NCBI RefSeq assembly: GCF_004343775.1
Contig: NZ_PTXL01000003.1
Coordinates: 682,001-746,000, forward strand
Length of the DNA stretch: 64,000 bases
Source: Burkholderia sp. SRS-46
GTDB lineage: Bacteria > Pseudomonadota > Gammaproteobacteria > Burkholderiales > Burkholderiaceae
Direction: 5' to 3'
Every line of letters begins with the position of its first letter. Within the stretch, counting starts at the first letter, position 1. Of the stretch, positions 26,063 to 34,654 are shown one piece after another. The notes beneath the pieces are model-generated. The model saw only the letters and a list, made by a program, of their open reading frames with translations, searched no databases and was not told the origin of the DNA. A program made the translations under genes and the position numbers.

Positions 26063-27196
26063 CTACCCGAATCGCACGCAATAGACGGGCGGCAAATGCG
26101 CTGAAACAAGGTGCCAGCTTTCGCCGCCGTCGCCGGACGTCCAGAGCCCGCCCGTGGTCGATCCCATCGCGAGGCGCGTGCCGGAGTCGTCGATCGCGAG
26201 CCCGTGGCGATACACGAGGTCATACGCGGGCGCAGCGGGCAAGCCGTTCGAGAAGCGTTCGAACGTGCGGCCGCCGTCGCGCGTGCGCGTGACGACGAAC
26301 GCGCCGTTCACCGGGATCCGGCATTCGTCCTTCACGGCGGGCACGAACCATGCGGTGTCCGGTTCGCGCGGGTGCACGGCCACCGCGAAGCCGAAGCTCG
26401 ACGGCTGCGCGTCGATCCGATGCCAGTGCGCCGCGCCGTCGGTCGAGCGGAAGATCGCGCAGTGATGCTGGGTCCACAGCACATCGGGGTGGGCCGCGCA
26501 TTGCACGACGCGGTGCGGATCCTGCACGTTGGCTTCGCCGCGCCGCTCGGGCGGCATATAGTCGGCCTCCATGCCGTCGGCAGTCACGCGCCAGGTCGCG
26601 CCGCCGTCGTCGGTTTGCCAGACGCCGCCGCACGATACGCCGATCGACACGTGCCGGCTGTCGCGCGGATCGACCATCACCGAATGGATGCCCGGCGCGT
26701 CATAGCCGCCGCCGAACCACTCGCGGCGTTCCGGGCGATCCCACAGCGCGCGGTTGAGCGTCCAGGTGTCGCCGCCGTCGTCGGAACGGAACAGCCCGCC
26801 CGGAATCGTGCCGGCCCACAAGGCGCCCGGCTCGTCCGGGCCGCCGGTTTCGAGCGACCAGATTTGCTGGAGCGACCACGCCGGCGCAGGCGGGCTGGGG
26901 GTGGGTGTGCTCGCGTTGTCGGTGCTTGCTTTCGCTGCATCGTCCGATGGCTGCGGCGGGTAGACGGGTACCGCGCACGCTTCCCAGTCGGTCTTCCCCG
27001 CACGCTGACGATGCAGCTTCACACCGAAGTGGCCGAGATTGAGGGCGGCGTACAACGTTCCGTCGCGCGGATCGGGCAGCACCATGCTGACCGGCTCGCC
27101 GGCGAAATGCGGTGCGCCGAGCGTCCAGCCGCCGTTGCCGTCGGTCTGCAGAACGAACAGACCCTTTCGAGTCGCGACAAGCAATCGATCGTTCAT
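26063..27196 (-). CDS. BNR/Asp-box beta-propeller protein (sialidase-like fold)
   Basis: 377 residues. At least four Asp-box motifs (SDDGGDTW, TDDGGATW, TRDGGRTF, SGDGGESW) mark propeller blades, and MNDRLLVATRKGLFVL is a typical N terminus. No signal peptide, so it is predicted cytoplasmic. The family is often labelled exo-alpha-sialidase or glycosyl hydrolase, but I do not see the arginine triad of true sialidases and would not assign that activity. Start at 27196 has AGGAG upstream. It lies 57 bp downstream of a MoaD-like gene on the same strand, probably one operon. Confidence 0.85.
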   Translation of the reverse strand: MNDRLLVATRKGLFVLQTDGNGGWTLGAPHFAGEPVSMVLPDPRDGTLYAALNLGHFGVKLHRQRAGKTDWEACAVPVYPPQPSDDAAKASTDNASTPTPSPPAPAWSLQQIWSLETGGPDEPGALWAGTIPGGLFRSDDGGDTWTLNRALWDRPERREWFGGGYDAPGIHSVMVDPRDSRHVSIGVSCGGVWQTDDGGATWRVTADGMEADYMPPERRGEANVQDPHRVVQCAAHPDVLWTQHHCAIFRSTDGAAHWHRIDAQPSSFGFAVAVHPREPDTAWFVPAVKDECRIPVNGAFVVTRTRDGGRTFERFSNGLPAAPAYDLVYRHGLAIDDSGTRLAMGSTTGGLWTSGDGGESWHLVSAHLPPVYCVRFG

Positions 27197-27253
27197 GTCG
27201 AGTGTCTCCTGTCGACCAGGGTGGCCCATCCAATGCGCGAGAATGCGACCCCG

Positions 27254-27523
27254 TCATCCGCCCGACAGCGCCTGGACGACGTACACCCGGCTTTCATCGC
27301 CGAGTGCATCGGACAGATGCTGGCGGTCGCGCACCGGCTGCCCGTCGACGAACACGGCGAGATGCTTTCGCAGCGCGCCCTGATCGTCGAGGATGTAGCC
27401 GCGCAGCCCGGGTTGCGCGGTGAAGACGGTTTCGAGTGCGTCGCCGAGCGTGCGCGCGTCGATCTCGCGCTCGGGCGTTGCGACATGTCGCTGGATCGAA
27501 GCCGCGAAGAAGAGGTGCGCCAT
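27254..27523 (-). CDS. MoaD/ThiS-family ubiquitin-like protein
   Basis: 89 residues with the beta-grasp pattern of sulfur carrier proteins, ending in Gly-Gly (ALSGG), the C terminus that is adenylated and thiocarboxylated in MoaD and ThiS. The middle shows LGDALETVF and HLAVFVDGQPV as expected. No E1-like activator (MoeB/ThiF) or MoaE is adjacent. It is upstream of and probably co-transcribed with the Asp-box protein. Role may be sulfur transfer or protein tagging; not determined. Confidence 0.85.
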   Translation of the reverse strand: MAHLFFAASIQRHVATPEREIDARTLGDALETVFTAQPGLRGYILDDQGALRKHLAVFVDGQPVRDRQHLSDALGDESRVYVVQALSGG

Positions 27524-27683
27524 GGCGGGAGGCCGGCGGAGAGGCCGCGCGGGGAGGGCTGTGCCCGTTGGTTCTGTAGTTTAGGCGATACGTCGCGCGC
27601 GCGGCGGCGTGGCGGTTCGACAGAACCGGGCGAATCGGCAACAATGCGGCCCGGATTGATATTGAGTGACGGAGTGATCTGGA

Positions 27684-28049
27684 ATGCCGCAACTGGCCTT
27701 GTCGATTGTCGAGCCCGCCGTAGAAGACATCCTCGCGGGAAGGAAGCAGGTGGAGATCCGGTCCTGGGCGCCTCCGGAGATCCCGCTGGTCGATCTCGTG
27801 CTGGTTCAGAACAAACGCTACTTGCGACAGGACGGGCAGGAAGATCCGGACGGCGTTGCGCTCGCGCGGGTCGACGTCGTCGGTGTACGCGACTGGACGC
27901 CCGACGACGCGCGTTCGCAAGGCAAGCAGTGGTGTGCCGGGTACGTTTGCTGGGAGTTGGCCAACGTGCGGGCGATCGACCCGCCTGTCCCGTGCATCGC
28001 CCGGCGCGGCATCTATGCGCTGGAACCGGCCCGCCCCCCGGCACCCTAG
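27684..28049 (+). CDS. ASCH-domain protein
   Basis: 121 residues. LALSIVEPAVEDILAGRKQVEIRSW has the ASCH/PUA-like pattern, in which a short helix and the Glu-x-Arg turn bind RNA or a modified nucleotide; VLVQNKRYL and ALARVDVVGV follow as beta strands. ASCH proteins are proposed RNA-binding coactivators, and some are amidohydrolases on acetylated cytidine. It sits between the divergent MoaD operon and the convergent cysS gene. Confidence 0.75.
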   Translation: MPQLALSIVEPAVEDILAGRKQVEIRSWAPPEIPLVDLVLVQNKRYLRQDGQEDPDGVALARVDVVGVRDWTPDDARSQGKQWCAGYVCWELANVRAIDPPVPCIARRGIYALEPARPPAP

Positions 28050-28052
28050 CGC

Positions 28053-29447
28053 TTACGGGCGAGCGTCGTCGGCGGGGATCGGTACCGGTGTGGGTCCGTC
28101 CTTGCCGTCGTCGATCCGCCAGCCGAGCGTGTGCAACGTCGCTCGCAAGTTGTCGGCCTTTGCCCAATCCCTGTCGGCGCGTGCCTGCGCACGTGCTTCG
28201 AGCAATGCTCGAACGTCTTCGGGAATATCGGTGACAGCCGGCTTCCAGTCCTTCAATCCAAGCCCGAGGACCCCGTCGAAGTAGTCGATGGTCGCTCTCA
28301 ATGTCGCGGGCGGCAGGTCGCTTTTCACGAGTTCCCAAAGCACAGCGAGTGCCTTCGGCATGTTCAGGTCGTCGTTCACTTCGCGGTCGAATCGCTCGGC
28401 GAAGCCCGCATCGATGCGGCCGCCTTCCGGCCAGCCCGCAACCATGTTCCGAAGCCGATTCAACGCCGTGTGCGCCGCGTCGAGCGATGCCCAGTTGAAG
28501 TGCAGCTTGCTGCGATAGTGCGCGCTGACGCACAGATAGCGGTACGCGAGCGGATCGACCCGCCTGTCGCGCAGCGTGTCCAGCCGGATGAACGTGCCGC
28601 CCGACTTCGACATCTTCGCGGCGTCCAGCGTCAGGAAGTGCCCGTGCATCCAGTAGTTCGCGAGGCGCGTGCCATGGGCCGCCTGGGTCTGCGCGATCTC
28701 GTTGCTGTGGTGCACGGCGATGTGATCCTCGCCGCCGCAATGGATATCGAACCACGTGCCCAGGTACTTCGCGGCCATGGCCGAGCACTCGATATGCCAG
28801 CCCGGAAAGCCGCGGCCCCACGGGCTGTCCCATTCCATCTGCCGCTTCACGCCGGCCGGGCTGAACTTCCACAACGCGAAGTCCGTGATGCTCCGTTTCG
28901 CACCGAGCGCGACGCGCTTGCCCGCCTGCAGGCCCGCGCGGTCCAGCCGCGCCAGGTAGCCGTAGTCGTCCTGCCGGCCGGTGTCGAAGTAGAGGCCGTC
29001 GTCCGTCCGGTACACGTAACCCGCGCGTTCGATTTCGGCGATCAGCGCGATCTGCTCGTCGATATGGTCCGTCGCGCGGCACCAGACGGACGGCTCCAGC
29101 AGGTTCAGCGTGCGCCAGTCCGAAACGAACGCGTCGGTATAGCGTTTCGCGAGGGTCCACGCCGACTCGCCGGTGCGCCGGCTGCCTTTCTCCATCTTGT
29201 CCTCGCCTTCGTCGGCATCGGATGCCAGATGGCCGACGTCGGTGATGTTCACGACGTGACGCACGTCGTAGCCGTTGCGCATCAGCGTGCGACGCAGGAT
29301 GTCCTCGAACACGTAGGTTCGCAGGTTGCCGATATGCGCATGGTCGTAGACGGTCGGGCCGCAGCAATACATCCCGACGGAGCCGGCATGGATCGGTTCG
29401 AACGCGCGCAGGGTGCGCGACCAGGTGTCATACAACGCGAGCGGCAT
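28053..29447 (-). CDS. cysS: cysteinyl-tRNA synthetase
   Basis: 464 residues, class I synthetase that charges tRNA-Cys. Zinc ligands: Cys in YCCGPTVYDHAHIGN, Cys in WHIECSAM, and His in HHSNEIAQ. The nucleotide signature is HIGN, and KMSKSGG is the second ATP motif. C-terminal DALR-type helical and anticodon regions are present. Start at 29447 chosen over longer frames because the protein begins at MPLALYDTWSR, as usual. Upstream lie a Cys-rich leader ORF and a rho-independent terminator, so expression is probably controlled by attenuation. Position among accessory genes suggests a second cysS copy in this genome (inference). Confidence 0.95.
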   Translation of the reverse strand: MPLALYDTWSRTLRAFEPIHAGSVGMYCCGPTVYDHAHIGNLRTYVFEDILRRTLMRNGYDVRHVVNITDVGHLASDADEGEDKMEKGSRRTGESAWTLAKRYTDAFVSDWRTLNLLEPSVWCRATDHIDEQIALIAEIERAGYVYRTDDGLYFDTGRQDDYGYLARLDRAGLQAGKRVALGAKRSITDFALWKFSPAGVKRQMEWDSPWGRGFPGWHIECSAMAAKYLGTWFDIHCGGEDHIAVHHSNEIAQTQAAHGTRLANYWMHGHFLTLDAAKMSKSGGTFIRLDTLRDRRVDPLAYRYLCVSAHYRSKLHFNWASLDAAHTALNRLRNMVAGWPEGGRIDAGFAERFDREVNDDLNMPKALAVLWELVKSDLPPATLRATIDYFDGVLGLGLKDWKPAVTDIPEDVRALLEARAQARADRDWAKADNLRATLHTLGWRIDDGKDGPTPVPIPADDARP

Positions 29448-29482
29448 GGCAGTTTCCCGTCCTGAAAGGGTTGAACGAAAAC

Positions 29483-29513
29483 AAAAAGGCCGCCGGTTTT
29501 TCAACGGGCGGCC
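29483..29513 (-). terminator. intrinsic terminator / attenuator in the cysS leader
   Basis: Minus strand: stem GGCCGCC / GGCGGCC with a 12-base loop, followed directly by TTTTTGTTTT. It lies 36 bp before the cysS start and 35 bp after the leader ORF stop. Confidence 0.75.
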
Positions 29514-29547
29514 AGAGGGCATTCGATGCGGCGATGTATCGCGAACG

Positions 29548-29625
29548 CTAGACGCAGCTTCCCCCCGGCATGTCGCGACAACATGCGAAAACGAACGAGG
29601 CGGGGAAGGGGTAGGTGCGATGCAT
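29548..29625 (-). CDS. putative Cys-rich leader peptide of cysS
   Basis: 25-codon frame ending TAG, with tandem cysteine codons TGT-TGT at positions 15-16 and a third TGC two codons before the end. The position before a terminator and cysS is what ribosome-mediated attenuation would need: stalling at Cys codons when Cys-tRNA is scarce would prevent the terminator forming. No clear Shine-Dalgarno is visible before the ATG, which is the main weakness. Confidence 0.5.
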   Translation of the reverse strand: MHRTYPFPASFVFACCRDMPGGSCV

Positions 29626-29724
29626 GTGGACGATGGTAGCGTCTCTTGCGTGTCGAGGTCAATCGGAGCCGGCTGATCGGAAATGGGCGGCAGCCGTCGC
29701 GTCTCGAAAACGGCCCATGCTATA

Positions 29725-29736
29725 TTCGCATGCGAA
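29725..29736. promoter_or_regulatory. MarR operator TTCGCATGCGAA overlapping the -10 box
   Basis: Perfect 12-bp palindrome 21 bp before the marR start, overlapping TATATT. The same palindrome occurs twice upstream of the enoyl-CoA hydratase gene. Confidence 0.75.
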
Positions 29737-29756
29737 CAATTCATGAGGTGTGGGGA

Positions 29757-30194
29757 ATGGATCATCGGCTCGTCTATCTGCTGAATGTGGGCCAACGTCG
29801 CCTGCACAGATGGTCACAGGCCAGGACGGCCGCGGGCGGGGTGACGGCGGCGCAGGCAGGCCTGCTCTTTTATCTGGCGAAGAACGACGGCGCGCTGACG
29901 AGCGAGGCGGCGGCGGCCCTCGATCTCAAGGCGCCGGGAATGAGCGGGCTGGTCGATCGCGCCGAGCGCGCGGGCATCATCGAACGCCACGCCGACGAAA
30001 CCGATCGACGCGCGTCGCGCCTGTGGCTGACCAAGGAAGGACGCGCCGCGCTCAAGCGCACGAAGGCAGGGCTCGCCGATTTGAATGCGCGGCTGACAGA
30101 AGGGTTTACGGCGCCCGAGATCGACGTCGTGGCGCGATGGCTGGCAAGCTTGCAGGACAAGTTTCCCGACCTCGACGACGCGCCGGACGCGTAA
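29757..30194 (+). CDS. MarR-family transcriptional regulator
   Basis: 145 residues with the winged-helix core: AGLLFYLAKNDGALTSEAAA, recognition helix KAPGMSGLVDRAERAG, and wing ADETDRRASRLWLTKEG. The ATG at 29757 begins MDHRLVYLLN, a normal family N terminus, with GGGGA upstream. The palindrome TTCGCATGCGAA overlaps its own promoter and recurs upstream of the convergent enoyl-CoA hydratase, indicating autorepression plus control of that gene. Ligand probably an aromatic or CoA-linked acid (family knowledge, not shown here). Confidence 0.93.
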   Translation: MDHRLVYLLNVGQRRLHRWSQARTAAGGVTAAQAGLLFYLAKNDGALTSEAAAALDLKAPGMSGLVDRAERAGIIERHADETDRRASRLWLTKEGRAALKRTKAGLADLNARLTEGFTAPEIDVVARWLASLQDKFPDLDDAPDA

Positions 30195-30254
30195 CGCGAG
30201 GGCGCCGGCGGCGCCCTGCGGTGCGTATTGCCGGCTATCGCCGGTTATCGCGGG

Positions 30255-31031
30255 TTATTGCCGAACGATCTTCGTGAAATCAGGCTGGCGCTTTTGAGCA
30301 AACGCCATGAAGGCTTCCTTCGCTTCGGCGCTGGCAAGCCGCTCGACGAAGATCGCGCTTTCGCTATCCATCTGGGCGACCAGCTTCTCCGCGTCCCGCA
30401 TCAGTTGCTTCATTGCGGTGAGCGACCCGATGGGTCTCGCGGCAATTTTTTCGGCGACGCGGCGCGCTTCCGCGTGCAGCTCCCCAGCCGGAGTCGTCCG
30501 GTTTGCGATACCCCATGCGACGGCCGCATCGGCCGGAACAGGATCCCCGAGCGCGAACATTTCGAACGCGCGCACATGCCCGATCCGCAATGGCAGCAGG
30601 TAGCTCGAGGCGGCTTCCGGAACCAGCGCGAGGTTCACGAACGGGGTGATCAATTGCGCGTCGTCGGCAAGCAGCACGTAGTCGCAATGGAGCAGCATCG
30701 TCGTGCCGACGCCGACAGCCTTGCCCTGAGCCGCCGCGATGATCGGCACCGTCGCGGTCGCCAGGCCGCGCAGAAAACGCAGGACGTTCGGCTCCTTCGG
30801 CCCGTTGCCCATCGCCTGCGCCGCGAATTCCGACACGTCGTTGCCAGACGTGAATGCGTCTCCGTCGGCCTGGATCAGCAGCACCCGAATCGCGTCGTCG
30901 TCGTTCGCTCTCGCGATGGCATCCGCGAGTGCGCCGTACATGTCGTTGGTGAGCGCGTTTTTCTTGTCCGGCCGCGAAATCGTTGCGGTCAGTATGCCGT
31001 CTGAAAGGTCCATCCTGATTTCTGGGGTCAT
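30255..31031 (-). CDS. enoyl-CoA hydratase/isomerase (crotonase family)
   Basis: 258 residues. Crotonase features: RPDKKNALTNDMYGAL, the oxyanion-hole segment DAFTSGNDVSEF, the second oxyanion turn AVGVGTTMLLHCDYVLL, and acidic ALVPEAASS. The residue pattern around the active site resembles the isomerase/hydratase subgroup more than the classical hydratase with two Glu. Strong AGGAGG before the ATG. Its promoter region holds two copies of the MarR palindrome, 23 bp apart and flanking TATACT, so the neighbouring MarR protein probably represses it. Confidence 0.93.
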   Translation of the reverse strand: MTPEIRMDLSDGILTATISRPDKKNALTNDMYGALADAIARANDDDAIRVLLIQADGDAFTSGNDVSEFAAQAMGNGPKEPNVLRFLRGLATATVPIIAAAQGKAVGVGTTMLLHCDYVLLADDAQLITPFVNLALVPEAASSYLLPLRIGHVRAFEMFALGDPVPADAAVAWGIANRTTPAGELHAEARRVAEKIAARPIGSLTAMKQLMRDAEKLVAQMDSESAIFVERLASAEAKEAFMAFAQKRQPDFTKIVRQ

Positions 31032-31088
31032 TGCCTTGCCTCCTGAAAATGCGGTGGTGCGCCGCTGGAACGCCAGCAAGCGTTACGG

Positions 31089-31123
31089 TTCGCATGCGAA
31101 GTATATTGTTGTTCGCATGCGAA
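31089..31123 (-). promoter_or_regulatory. double MarR operator of the enoyl-CoA hydratase
   Basis: TTCGCATGCGAA at 31089-31100 and 31112-31123, centres 23 bp apart. TATACT on the minus strand lies between them as a -10 box. Confidence 0.75.
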
Positions 31124-31178
31124 GTAAACGCGCATGAGCAGATCGCCTGCAGACGAGGCGGATAACCGCGTCGATCGA

Positions 31179-32510
31179 TCAGAAGGTCTGGTCCGCAATG
31201 GCATGAGCGACCCTTTCCAGGGACTGCTCGAGCGTGGACAGGCTGACGGAACCGAGTGCCAATCGAAGGGCATGAGGAACGTGCGACGACGTCGCGTACG
31301 GATGGGCCGTCGACACCGAGATCCGTTCGCGCTGCAGCGCCATCGCGACCGCGTCCGCGCGCACCTCGTGTGCGAGCGGAAGCCACAGAAAATACGATGC
31401 GGGATGGCCGACCCGTTTCAGGCCGTGCAACACGCGAGCCGCGATTTCCTGGCGCTGCGCGGCGTCCCGGCGTTTTTCGGCTTCGAGCAGGGCGACCGTG
31501 CCGTCTTCGATCCATCCGCACGCGATGGCCGTCATGGTCGCGGGGGTGTTCCAGGTCGTCGCGCGAATCTTGCGCTCGATCTTCGGAACCCATTCGCGCG
31601 GCGCATGGACGAAGCCGACGCGCAGCCCCGTTGCGACACTCTTCGACAGGCTCGATACATGGACCGTCGCTTCCGGCGCGAGCGACGCGAGCGGCGGCGG
31701 CGCGCCTTCGGCGAGGAAAGCGTACGCGGCGTCCTCGATGACGAGCAGCCCGTGCCGTCGTGCGATCGCGACGAGCTCCCGGCGTCGCGTCGCACTCGTC
31801 ACCCAGCCGAGCGGATTGTGCAGGGTCGGCATCGTGTAGACGGCGCGCACGCGCCGCCGCTTGCACAATGCGGCCAGGGCGTCGAGATCGGGGCCGCGCC
31901 CGGCGGCCGGGATCGGCGCGAGCTCCAGCCGATTGGCCTCGGCGGCCAGCTTGAATCCCGGGTAGGTCAGCGCATCCACGGCCACCACGTCGCCCGGTTC
32001 GAGCAACGCCATGGCGACCGTCGTCAAGCCGTGCTGCGCGCCGCTCACGAGCAGGACGGTTGCGGCCGTTGCCGCCAGGCCCTGGCCGGCCAGGTGGCGC
32101 GCCGCCGTGGCGCGCTCGTGCTCGCGCCCGCCGTGGGGCTGGTAGCGCAGCAGGGATTCGAGGTCGCCTTTGGCCGCGAGCTGGCGCAGCGCCGTCCGGA
32201 ACAGCTCGGTCTGGTCCGGCGAAGACGGGTAGTTGAAGCTGAGGTCGACCGTGTCCGCGCCCCACGTCTGCAGGTCGATGCCTTGCCCGAGCGGCAGCGG
32301 CGCCTTGACGAAGGTGCCGCGCCCCGTTTCGCCGCTGACCAGCCCCATCGCCTGCAGCTCCGCGTAGACGCGGGTCGCCGTCACCAGCGCGAGGCCCTCG
32401 CGGGCAGCCAGGTCGCGGTGTGTCGGCAGGCGCGTGCCGGGCAGCAGGCGGCCTTCGCGGATGTCCGCCGCGAGTCGATCGACCAGTGGCTTGTAGCGGG
32501 GCGCGCGCAT
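31179..32510 (-). CDS. MocR-type regulator (GntR helix-turn-helix plus aminotransferase domain)
   Basis: 443 residues. GntR-type winged helix at residues about 5-70 (GTRLPTHRDLAAREGLALVTATRVYAEL, here split by the usual turn), then a linker and a fold-type I PLP domain with VSGAQHGL, YPGFKLA, MPTLHNPLG and the PLP Lys in VSSLSKSV. Regulators of this class sense amino-acid or vitamin B6-related ligands. Divergent from the DJ-1 family gene at 32599, its probable target. Confidence 0.93.
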   Translation of the reverse strand: MRAPRYKPLVDRLAADIREGRLLPGTRLPTHRDLAAREGLALVTATRVYAELQAMGLVSGETGRGTFVKAPLPLGQGIDLQTWGADTVDLSFNYPSSPDQTELFRTALRQLAAKGDLESLLRYQPHGGREHERATAARHLAGQGLAATAATVLLVSGAQHGLTTVAMALLEPGDVVAVDALTYPGFKLAAEANRLELAPIPAAGRGPDLDALAALCKRRRVRAVYTMPTLHNPLGWVTSATRRRELVAIARRHGLLVIEDAAYAFLAEGAPPPLASLAPEATVHVSSLSKSVATGLRVGFVHAPREWVPKIERKIRATTWNTPATMTAIACGWIEDGTVALLEAEKRRDAAQRQEIAARVLHGLKRVGHPASYFLWLPLAHEVRADAVAMALQRERISVSTAHPYATSSHVPHALRLALGSVSLSTLEQSLERVAHAIADQTF

Positions 32511-32598
32511 GCCAGCGTATCCATGACAATAATTTGATTGTATTGATTGTCGGTCCTAGCATGGCGCAATACAACCTCACCGCTTGCACGACGACGCC

Positions 32599-33195
32599 AT
32601 GCACATCGCCATCCTGACATTCGAAGGCTTCAACGAACTCGATTCACTGATCGCGTTCAATCTCCTCAACAGGGTCGGAAAACCCGGCTGGCGGGTCTCG
32701 ATCGCGAGTCCGGAGCCACGCGTGCGCTCGATGAACGGCGTGGTGCTGGAGGCCCAGGCGTCGCTGGAGGAGGCATGTGTGGCGGACGCCGTGCTCGTCG
32801 GCAGCGGGGTGCGAACGCGGGACATCGTCGCCGATGCCGGGTTGATGTCGCGGCTCAGGTTCGACCCGGCACGCCAGTTGCTGGGCGCGCAATGCTCGGG
32901 CACGCTGGTTCTTGCCCGGCTGGGTTGGCTCGACGGCGTGCCGGCTTGCACGGACCTGACCACGAAGCCGTGGGTCGAAGAGGCCGGTGTCGCGGTGCTC
33001 GACCGGCCTTTCGTGGCGGCGCACAACGTGGCGACCGCGGGAGGATGTTTGTCGTCGCAGTACCTCGCGGCGTGGGTGATCGCGCGTCTCGCGGGCGTCG
33101 ACGCGGCACGCGCCGCGATTCACTACGTCGCGCCGGTGGGTGAGAAGGAGGCCTATGTGACGCGTGCGATGGAAAACATTGCGCCGTTCCTGTGA
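32599..33195 (+). CDS. DJ-1/PfpI-family protein
   Basis: 198 residues. LTFEGFNELDSLIAFNLLN carries the conserved acidic residue, and the nucleophile elbow is LLGAQCSGTLVLARLG with Cys. The family includes isocyanide hydratases, glyoxalases and deglycases; this one is closest in layout to isocyanide hydratase-like proteins. The ATG at 32599 was chosen over a TTG 15 bp upstream; neither has a strong ribosome site. Divergent from the MocR gene. Confidence 0.88.
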   Translation: MHIAILTFEGFNELDSLIAFNLLNRVGKPGWRVSIASPEPRVRSMNGVVLEAQASLEEACVADAVLVGSGVRTRDIVADAGLMSRLRFDPARQLLGAQCSGTLVLARLGWLDGVPACTDLTTKPWVEEAGVAVLDRPFVAAHNVATAGGCLSSQYLAAWVIARLAGVDAARAAIHYVAPVGEKEAYVTRAMENIAPFL

Positions 33196-33287
33196 GGAAA
33201 CCGAATCACTGCCTGACGCGCCGGCGGCTGGCGTCTCCGAACTCGCGATCGGCCGTCTTGTCGAAGGAATATCGCCGGAGACATCTA

Positions 33288-33593
33288 ATGAAGCGCCTTG
33301 GCCCTGCCGCTGTCCTGTTCCTGCTTGCCGCCGCCAGCCTGTCGACCGCCTTCGGCGCAGGCCAGGGCAACGCTCCCCCGGCTCCGGCGGACGCAAGGAA
33401 TTGCGTGCCGCCGACCGCCGTCGATGCGACGCACCCCGCTCGCTCCCCGTCGAAACCCCCGTTGATCCGCGTGTGCGCCGGTGATTCCGACACGCAACTG
33501 ACGCTGCCCTGGTTTCTGACCGACATCATCCACGCGGTGAACACGCATCAATCGGGCCGCGATCTGCTTCGCAAGATGCGAGAGGATTTCTGA
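33288..33593 (+). CDS. small secreted hypothetical protein
   Basis: 101 residues. Signal peptide MKRLGPAAVLFLLAAASLSTAFGA, then a short Pro/Ala stretch, two cysteines (RNCVPP and IRVCAG) that could form a disulfide, and a C-terminal amphipathic segment. GGAG precedes the ATG at 33288, and the frame upstream lacks such a site. No family recognised. Convergent with the TetR gene. Confidence 0.6.
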   Translation: MKRLGPAAVLFLLAAASLSTAFGAGQGNAPPAPADARNCVPPTAVDATHPARSPSKPPLIRVCAGDSDTQLTLPWFLTDIIHAVNTHQSGRDLLRKMREDF

Positions 33594-33641
33594 GTCGCGG
33601 CCCGCCGTGGTGGTCGCGGGGTTCCGGATCGGGCCGCGCCG

Positions 33642-34280
33642 TCATGACGACGCTTGCGGGCCGTAGGTCTCGAGGTAGGCGGTGACGAGGCGTCGTGCCT
33701 CCTTGATCCGTGCGTTGTCGCCTTCCGGGTCGTGCTGGTACGCGGCATCGAGAATCGTGTCCCCGGCCATGAGCGCGACATGCAGGACGAGCAGCGGCGT
33801 GCTCGGGCGCAGGAGCCCTTGCTGGACGAGGTAGTGCCGGAGCCGCTTGACCAGCGATTCCTGATAGCTTCGCGCCATGTCGGCGAGCGCCTTGCTGTCG
33901 CCGGCGTACCAGAGCTGGAGGAAGCCCGGGTGCTGGTTGTAGTAGTCGAGCTGCCGGTCGATGACCGCATCGACGACGTCGCGCAGGCTGCGTGCCTTGG
34001 GAAGGTGCAGAACCGGGGTGAGGTATGCGTCTAGATCGCGCAGATGGCGTTGCGCGAGTTCGATTTCCACCTGATGGCGGTCGGCGAAGTAGTGGTAGAC
34101 GGAGGCAATCGGGATCCCGGCGCGATCGCCTATCGCCTTCAGCGTGGCAGCCTCATAGCCTTTTTCGGAGAGCAGGGCCTCGGCGGCGTCGAGGAGCGCG
34201 CGCCTGCGCTCGACGCCTCGGCGTTGTACCCCGGCCGTGCGTACTGGCATTGCGGTTGTCGGATCCTTTTTTTCGATCAT
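33642..34280 (-). CDS. TetR-family transcriptional regulator
   Basis: 212 residues. The N-terminal helix-turn-helix is typical: RRRALLDAAEALLSEKGYEAATL, then AIGDRAGIPIASVYHYFADRHQV. The C-terminal ligand/dimer domain (QLDYYNQHPGFLQLWYAG) is of unknown ligand. The start at 34280 is not supported by a good ribosome site; an internal ATG at 34250 is possible. No divergent structural gene is adjacent, so its target is not evident. Confidence 0.92.
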   Translation of the reverse strand: MIEKKDPTTAMPVRTAGVQRRGVERRRALLDAAEALLSEKGYEAATLKAIGDRAGIPIASVYHYFADRHQVEIELAQRHLRDLDAYLTPVLHLPKARSLRDVVDAVIDRQLDYYNQHPGFLQLWYAGDSKALADMARSYQESLVKRLRHYLVQQGLLRPSTPLLVLHVALMAGDTILDAAYQHDPEGDNARIKEARRLVTAYLETYGPQASS

Positions 34281-34654
34281 GGTTCGAGAATTTATCGGTC
34301 GAGACCGGCGGAACACAGCGCGCGTCGGGCGAATCGGTCGATCCGGCCACGGCGCATTCCGGCCGTTGCTCGACCTGGGTAGTTCCTGGGGAGTCGCAGT
34401 ATCGACACGGAAATATCGAACACCTGAATGCAAACGCGATTCGATATCTGGTTTGTGGATGCCCGGGCAGATACCTCACGCAACGGACGTAACAGTGTAC
34501 ATGCGCGTCGTGCGAACAGGGCGAAACGAGCATGGGCGACGACGTCGGTATCTCGTACCGTGCACCGCCGCCGAGCCTGCCGGGCAGCGGGTACACGCCG
34601 GGTACAAGGCGGATTCAACGGGTCGTCGCAACATCTCCAGATTGGAGGTGTTGA

